Made by a program: the position numbers and the translations under genes. From positions 1 to 24,470 of the forward strand of contig MPUH01001085.1 of NCBI GenBank assembly GCA_001970955.1: a DNA stretch of 24,470 bases, read 5' to 3'. This document shows positions 19,141-24,470 of this stretch, in pieces (within the stretch, counting starts at the first letter, position 1; each line of letters starts with the position of its first letter). A model generated the notes under the pieces. The model worked only from the letters and a program-made list of their open reading frames with translations, was not told where the DNA came from and did not search any database. Origin of the DNA: Stentor coeruleus (taxonomy: Eukaryota > Ciliophora > Heterotrichea > Heterotrichida > Stentoridae).

Positions 19141-22100
19141 TTATGGAGCTTTTGATGACTCTATCATCTTGTATTTTTCTTCACTCATAATAATTTTTAA
19201 ACTTTTAGGGTCCTTAATAAATTTTTCATAGTTTTTACAAAATTGGAACAAAAACAAAGTTGAAATATCAATACCTTTCTCACTTATCAACAGCTGCGGA
19301 AATTTCTTAAAAATAGCTAAACCTATAATCAACACAAATAGCAATCCGACTATTTCTATAATAATCCATATATCAATTGATGCATTATTTCTAAATATAG
19401 TTGCTGTAATCAATGCCCAAAGCCCTGCTGTTAATGATATACATTGAGAAACTGCAGCTCTTGAATAATTATAAGGTTTGTAAAAAATAGTGAAAACAAG
19501 TAATCCAAATATAATAAAACAACAGACAATACCATGATATTCTTGATTATAAATTTTTAAAGTTTTATTTAGTAGGGCAAGACAAATCTGACTTAAACTG
19601 ATAATAATTAGGTAATTTGATTTTGTTTGAAGATGTAATGATTCTTTAGCTGTTTCCCAAAGTGATCTATTAAAAACAGCAAGTGGAATAAAAATAATTA
19701 AAATAATACCAGTTAGAGTAGCTAAGGTTTTATGCTTTTGGTGATAACACATTACTCTACAATCTTGAAAGAGAAATGAATCAGTAATTTCGTCACTAGT
19801 TCCTTCTATACAAAGGTAAATATTCATAAGCATAGAAATAATTGGCATAAAAGCTAAATGACCAACTACAGGAACTATTAACCTAATAATTTTTGCTAGC
19901 CAAAATCTGTTCATTGAGCTCCCAAATTTCGACCAAAACAAAAGACAACCAAAAATCCAGAATATAGTAAACCCAAAAACAAAATAAAATAAATACCAGA
20001 ACTCATCAAACTCAACATTGAAATACAAATTAAAGTCAAGTGAAAATATCGTCTCAAAATTTTTTATAAAATGCTTATATGCGAGTTGATCAGGACCCAT
20101 TGCTATAATCTGGAAAAACTGCAAAGGAAAGTATAAAAAGTATAAGTAATCATCAAATGATATATTTTTTTTCTCAGTGATTGGAGAAATTTTTCTATTA
20201 AGTTTTAATGAAGTAACAATACAGGATATTAAGCATATAATGAAATATAAAGATGATAATGCATAAAGAACTGTTTTACCTTTTGATGAAGACTGTATTT
20301 TATAGCTATCAAATGGACAAGGAGAATATGGACGGTAATTTGGTGGAGCTGAATTTGTAGGCCATATATAAGGGTTGATAATAGTTATAAGCTGAGAAGA
20401 AAAACGGTCTATATAACTTATTTCAATTGTTCCGAAAGTCTTCAGTGTAGAATTGTAATAAATCTGTTGTATTAGAAATTGAGATGATGCTCGAGTATTA
20501 CCATCAATATCAAAATAAACATTTCCTAGGCAACCCACAATTTTATTTTTTCTAATTGCGCTCATAAGTTTATTATAATCTTCATAATCATCTCCTGTAG
20601 ATAATAGATAAATTATAGCTTCTTTTATAACACTTACAGTATCAAAAGTCATACACATATAAGTTATCTCATTATACATCTGCAATAATTCTTTTTTTAT
20701 TGTTTCTCCATAATCCCCAACATATTCTCTATACGATAATACCAAAGCTCCTTGAATAAGTTCCCTTCTTTTTGTAGCATAAGGTTCTTCAATTCCATCT
20801 AAATAACTCACAGCACCAGAATCTGTAATATATACGAAATCTCCTTTTCTTAATCCAATATCATACAAAGCTTCAATTGCCATATCTAAAAAATAAACTG
20901 AAATAAAATAAACAGTACATCTTGTTTCTTTTAAATATTGAAAAATCTTAATATATTTGTTATAATCTGTTCTTGTATAATTATATTGTATATACATATG
21001 GTCTTCATCATTTATTATTCGCATTCCTGAGGATGTTATTAAATATTTAAACAATTTCATTCTTTCTTTTAACTCTTCTGTTTCATTTGATGATAAAAAT
21101 ATTAAATCAGTATACCCTAAACTCATCAAAACAGTCATTCTAGATGAAACGTAAATTTCAAATTTTGCTTCAAGTTTAACAAGTTCAGGATAATCTTCTT
21201 TACTATCTAAAGTCGAATCTAAACCTAAAGGGGATACCTGAGGTATTACTTTAGAAAAAGTTCTCATTGTTAAAATATTCCCTTTTATAGCTTCACCAAA
21301 AAATGATGATACCATAGCAATTCCCATATTATCTATTATTTGCCCATAACAACTTTGATACCAATAAGGATCATACCAGAACATCCCACAATCAGTAGGA
21401 AATAGTTCTATATAAAAATTCGGAATTTCATTGTAGTTATTACTTCTTGCTACTGCATGATTTGCTCCTTGATAATCATAAGCTAAAACAGGATAATTAA
21501 ATGAATAATATGGATCATTTGTCCCATTTGCTATTGAGAATAAAAGCTTAGTTTTCATTGTTGTGATTTGAGTTATATTGCCTGGAAAATAAATTGTTGA
21601 GTTTATTTCGCATTGGAATTCAGTATTGAAGGTTGTTTTATGTATTGCTCCTACTGGAATTTCTATGGTATTTTGTATGTTTATTATTGAATACAAATTT
21701 GTGTCTTGATTAAATGATGATAAAGCTAGGATAAGATTTTCTTTGTCTAATGAACTTCTTAGGGTATTTTCAACGTAAGTTTTAGCTTTTGAAAGTCGGC
21801 TTATTAAGGCAAAGTAATCGAATTCGTAAAGATTTTTAGCATTTTCAGCCATGTGTTCTTCGATTTTCAATATTCCATTTGTTAATTCATGATTAAAACT
21901 TTTAGAAGAATAAATGACAATTGTCCCTGATTTTATGTATTTCTTGGATACCATGGCTTGCTCAATAGTAGTAAGACTATTTGTACTATCTATTATAACA
22001 AGAGCTTTGATCCCTTTTGCTTTAATCATTTTTCCAATTATGTCTTCTGCAACTGATAGCGGTAATTCTTCAGGGTAAGTTATATGTGAATAAATTATCC

Positions 22101-22554
22101 TGTGTGTTATATCACTAAGAAATTTTGAGGATTTTTGGTCTTTTTGATTAGCTGAAGATAATAAGACATAATTTTCAACACCTAGGTATGATAACAAAGA
22201 TGAAATACTATAGGCTTCATCTTCTTCAGTATTATGAAGAGAAAATCTTGATGAAAATTTAGTAATTTCTACTGATGAAGTAAAATATGCCATTCCAAAG
22301 GACTCAGAAAGGGAATTTAAAAGGCCTAGATAAGATTTTGTCCATGTCACATCTACCATGAATAAGTGATTTTGCATTTCTAAAGTTGAGTAAATTTCAT
22401 CAAAAGTTTTAAAAGAGACATCAATCAAAAGTCCGGCATCTGAATACAATTTTTTCACTTGATCAGGAGTTTCATTGCTTATAAATACTATACCTTCTTC
22501 AACTCCAACTCCGGCAGCAATAAAAAATTGTATCAAAAAAACTAATCCACCCAT
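19141..22554 (-). CDS. Large membrane receptor with ANF-receptor-like ectodomain, paralogue B
   Basis: The product is 1137 aa from the ATG at 22554; as in paralogue A, a TTG lies two codons upstream. It starts MGGLVFLIQFFIAAGVGV, a probable signal peptide. It matches paralogue A along its whole length, with the same two-part ectodomain, the conserved ATKRRELIQGALVLSYREYV and STGDDYEDYNKLMSAIRKNK blocks, the IWPTNSAPP neck and the same order of about nine hydrophobic segments (about 757-1085). The loop after the fourth segment keeps ITDSFL..DC.VMCY. The main differences are in the first Rossmann-like half, the third-to-fourth segment linker (shorter here) and the cytoplasmic tail. Tandem duplication followed by divergence of the ligand side is the simplest reading. 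Confidence 0.88.
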   Translation of the reverse strand: MGGLVFLIQFFIAAGVGVEEGIVFISNETPDQVKKLYSDAGLLIDVSFKTFDEIYSTLEMQNHLFMVDVTWTKSYLGLLNSLSESFGMAYFTSSVEITKFSSRFSLHNTEEDEAYSISSLLSYLGVENYVLLSSANQKDQKSSKFLSDITHRIIYSHITYPEELPLSVAEDIIGKMIKAKGIKALVIIDSTNSLTTIEQAMVSKKYIKSGTIVIYSSKSFNHELTNGILKIEEHMAENAKNLYEFDYFALISRLSKAKTYVENTLRSSLDKENLILALSSFNQDTNLYSIINIQNTIEIPVGAIHKTTFNTEFQCEINSTIYFPGNITQITTMKTKLLFSIANGTNDPYYSFNYPVLAYDYQGANHAVARSNNYNEIPNFYIELFPTDCGMFWYDPYWYQSCYGQIIDNMGIAMVSSFFGEAIKGNILTMRTFSKVIPQVSPLGLDSTLDSKEDYPELVKLEAKFEIYVSSRMTVLMSLGYTDLIFLSSNETEELKERMKLFKYLITSSGMRIINDEDHMYIQYNYTRTDYNKYIKIFQYLKETRCTVYFISVYFLDMAIEALYDIGLRKGDFVYITDSGAVSYLDGIEEPYATKRRELIQGALVLSYREYVGDYGETIKKELLQMYNEITYMCMTFDTVSVIKEAIIYLLSTGDDYEDYNKLMSAIRKNKIVGCLGNVYFDIDGNTRASSQFLIQQIYYNSTLKTFGTIEISYIDRFSSQLITIINPYIWPTNSAPPNYRPYSPCPFDSYKIQSSSKGKTVLYALSSLYFIICLISCIVTSLKLNRKISPITEKKNISFDDYLYFLYFPLQFFQIIAMGPDQLAYKHFIKNFETIFSLDFNLYFNVEFDEFWYLFYFVFGFTIFWIFGCLLFWSKFGSSMNRFWLAKIIRLIVPVVGHLAFMPIISMLMNIYLCIEGTSDEITDSFLFQDCRVMCYHQKHKTLATLTGIILIIFIPLAVFNRSLWETAKESLHLQTKSNYLIIISLSQICLALLNKTLKIYNQEYHGIVCCFIIFGLLVFTIFYKPYNYSRAAVSQCISLTAGLWALITATIFRNNASIDIWIIIEIVGLLFVLIIGLAIFKKFPQLLISEKGIDISTLFLFQFCKNYEKFIKDPKSLKIIMSEEKYKMIESSKAP

Positions 22555-23405
22555 ATTCAAATAATAAACAACAGAAATGCATATACTGTAATGAATATAA
22601 AGTTATTTAGACTTTCATAATTTTTTTTTATATAATAACGATTCATAAGACGCATTTGAATTAAAATTCTTATATACAGATGAGAATAATAGTTTTTCTA
22701 GTTTTAAGCATCAATATAAAGAAGGATTTAATAAAAATTTCATATTTAGTGATTGAAGCAAAATAAGATGAGATATTCTTAATAAACTAGAGTAATTTCT
22801 ACTATTAAAATATTTAACTCATAGTAATGCTTAATATTTGCACTAGTTTTAATTTTAAATTTACTTAATATATATTATTTTTACATTTTCATCGAAATTA
22901 TGCTTTTGGAAATATAAAGCAACTAGAGGACTATATTATTGAATCTCGTTGAATATCTTTAAAGTATACAACTTGATTTTGTTTATCATTATAATATAGT
23001 CTGCTCAAAACTATATCATATAAATTCGAAAAATTTTCATATACTTAAAATAATATGAATAAATTTGGTAAAAAATTTAGTAAACTTATATAGTAATTTA
23101 CTAATAAGCTGTCTCAAGCTAATGAAAATACAAAGTATTATAATTCTACATGCAAAATTAAGTGCTAATAAAATTCTGACTTATTTTTTTTTACAAGATT
23201 ACTTGAAGGTCATATATATTATGCTATATATTTATTAAAAATTAAGATAATCCAAATCCAAACACAAAATTTGAAATCAAATTATAATATTTAGAAAAAA
23301 TATATATTTTCTATTATAAATAGTATTTCAGTATAACCAATAAGCATATTCTGTCTTTATATTCTACTAATTATAATTTTTCAAATTTTGATATAATAGT
23401 GTAAA
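22555..23405. other. Divergent spacer between receptor B and the MGC-protein gene
   Basis: Very AT-rich with no gene or clear repeat. It must hold the 5' regions of both flanking genes. The sense sequence just before both receptor ATGs is nearly the same (ATTTGAATATG, ending in the start codon). Confidence 0.5.
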
Positions 23406-24065
23406 ATGGGATGCGCTGCACTTAATTATAGAGCTGGTTTAAATAAAGAAAAATCTAATATTGTTTATGATTCCAATTCAGAAAAGTTGCCACCCCAAGT
23501 TTTAGAAGGGTTCGAAAAAATACTGAAATCAGTGAAGAAGAAAAATGACATAAAAAAACCTCAACCTTTGAGCAGTAGACAGAAACGTCAAAATCTTAAT
23601 GCCTTATTACCTCAAAACAGTGATATGATTCCGGCTGAAACTAATAAGGATCAAACTCTACCAAAAAACTCAGAAAAGGATGAAAATGAAAGAAAGGTTC
23701 CTGAAAAGCAAGAAAGTATCCCTCAAGAAAGTGTTATTGCCCCTGAAATATTAAAGAAAAAGGAAAGTATCCAGTTTCCTCATATCGAACGAAAAATTAC
23801 TATACATTCTGAGTTAAAAATAGAAAGAGTAAGAAAAGATTCTGCTTTAAGTGATTTAATCAGTGAGCATGATCCAAGAGAAGAAGCTAATGCTGAAGAT
23901 GATAATATTGAAGAAACTAAGCAAGCTATGGAGAATGAAGAAAAACCACTACTTGAGATGAATTTCCTTGATGCAGATAGCGGACAAGTTCCTGTTATAG
24001 ATTTTGGATTTGCAGAAGAAAATGATGTTAACTTTACTAGTAACATTAAACAATCAGCTAACTAA
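23406..24065 (+). CDS. Disordered acidic protein with MGC lipidation signal (219 aa)
   Basis: ATG at 23406, TAA stop. The start MGCAALNYRAG has Gly2 and Cys3, the arrangement of dually myristoylated and palmitoylated proteins, so membrane attachment is likely. The remainder is rich in Lys, Glu, Ser and Pro, with no hydrophobic core until the end. A distinct short motif near the C-terminus reads PLLEMNFLDADSGQVPVIDF. Most of the chain is probably disordered. No family is recognised; a membrane-anchored scaffold is a guess. Confidence 0.75.
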   Translation: MGCAALNYRAGLNKEKSNIVYDSNSEKLPPQVLEGFEKILKSVKKKNDIKKPQPLSSRQKRQNLNALLPQNSDMIPAETNKDQTLPKNSEKDENERKVPEKQESIPQESVIAPEILKKKESIQFPHIERKITIHSELKIERVRKDSALSDLISEHDPREEANAEDDNIEETKQAMENEEKPLLEMNFLDADSGQVPVIDFGFAEENDVNFTSNIKQSAN

Positions 24066-24130
24066 TATACTAGTTTAAATATTATCTTAACTAAAAAAAA
24101 TTAGCTTTCATAATAAGTAAACTCAAATTT

Positions 24131-24307
24131 TTAATTACCACAGTGATTCATTGTTTCTGTCAGTGCTTTCTCAGTAGTTCTCCAAAGTTTCTTGTTTTCA
24201 GAACATACCCTAACGCTACAACTTTCAAAATTTCACTCTAAAAAATCAGATCTCGAATCCTCAGTAAAAGTTTCCTTTACGGTCGTTATGTTTTTTATTA
24301 AATGCAT
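24131..24307 (-). CDS. Hidden 53-aa protein with one 15-nt intron
   Basis: Exon 1 is 24307-24237 and exon 2 is 24221-24131, with TAA stop. The spliced product starts MHLIKNITTVKETFTEDSR, continues through SDFLDCSVRVCSENKKLW and ends ETMNHCGN, giving Cys25, Cys30 and Cys51. The base composition is clearly more codon-like than the AT-rich DNA on either side, which is why I looked here. The intron would be GTGAAATTTTGAAAG, which has GTG and AAG ends rather than GTA and TAG and lacks an A at position 10. The alternative is no intron: if TGA were read as Trp, the same DNA is one open frame of 58 codons. Both readings keep the same C-terminal part. The function is unknown. Confidence 0.55.
24222..24236 (-). 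other. Possible 15-nt intron in the 53-aa gene
   Basis: The sense sequence is GTGAAATTTTGAAAG, in phase 2 (GA|T). Retained, it places TGA in frame directly after the exon. Its ends are weaker than those of the other two introns, so splicing here is less certain. Confidence 0.45.
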
Positions 24308-24470
24308 CAAACTTAAACTTTAAATTATTTATAAGATAAAATAATTATGATAGGATTTGGTATATGGTAAAATGAATGATTATATGTAAATAGCATGACT
24401 ATCATATCCAAAAAAAATTATTACTTTTAAAAACTTATATATAATCCATAATAAACCTACAATAGTTTAA
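24308..24470. other. Right-edge AT-rich spacer
   Basis: No gene, repeat or RNA seen. It is the likely 5' flank of the 53-aa gene. Confidence 0.5.

Noticed and set aside
23780..24046. Minus-strand frame opposite the MGC-protein gene
   Set aside because: Ser-rich translation typical of the antisense of Glu/Lys-rich coding; the plus frame has the better start and context.
24245..24260. TTCGAATC-like sequence suggesting a tRNA
   Set aside because: No acceptor or anticodon stem can be paired around it, and it falls inside a coding exon.

Overview
The window looks like macronuclear DNA of a heterotrich ciliate, most probably Stentor or a close relative. It is very AT-rich, and long eukaryotic genes read cleanly with the standard code. 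At least two genes carry 15-nucleotide spliceosomal introns (GTA...TAG), which is a hallmark of heterotrichs. The species call is inference. Every annotated gene ends in TAA or TAG and none in TGA, so a residual question about TGA remains (see findings).

Layout from left to right. Positions 1-620 are a non-coding spacer with an assembly gap (one N) flanked by an exact 51-bp duplicate. Positions 621-8043 hold four genes on the minus strand: a CKK-domain (CAMSAP/Patronin-type) microtubule minus-end protein, a CPA1-family Na+/H+ exchanger with a degenerate cyclic-nucleotide-binding-like tail, a short protein with a likely lipidated N-terminus and a ubiquitin-like fold, and a class I histone deacetylase. 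The last three are tightly packed, with gaps of about 103 and 74 bp. A 945-bp divergent spacer follows, then three plus-strand genes of unknown function (8989-11576). A CK1-like kinase lies on the minus strand (12270-13301).

The right half is dominated by two tandem paralogous minus-strand genes (14169-17609 and 19141-22554) for large membrane receptors. Each has a signal peptide, a long extracellular periplasmic-binding-protein-like (ANF-receptor type) region and about nine hydrophobic segments. After them come a plus-strand gene for an acidic, disordered protein with an MGC lipidation signal (23406-24065) and a 53-aa minus-strand gene (24131-24307) that is visible only if a 15-nt intron is removed, or if TGA is read as Trp.

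The genes do not form one pathway. There is a loose theme of cortex, membrane and signalling: microtubule minus ends, ion exchange, receptors, a kinase and two probable lipid-anchored proteins. Spacers flanking several genes show a strong strand asymmetry that follows transcription direction: the sense strand is C/A-rich on the 5' side and T/G-rich on the 3' side.
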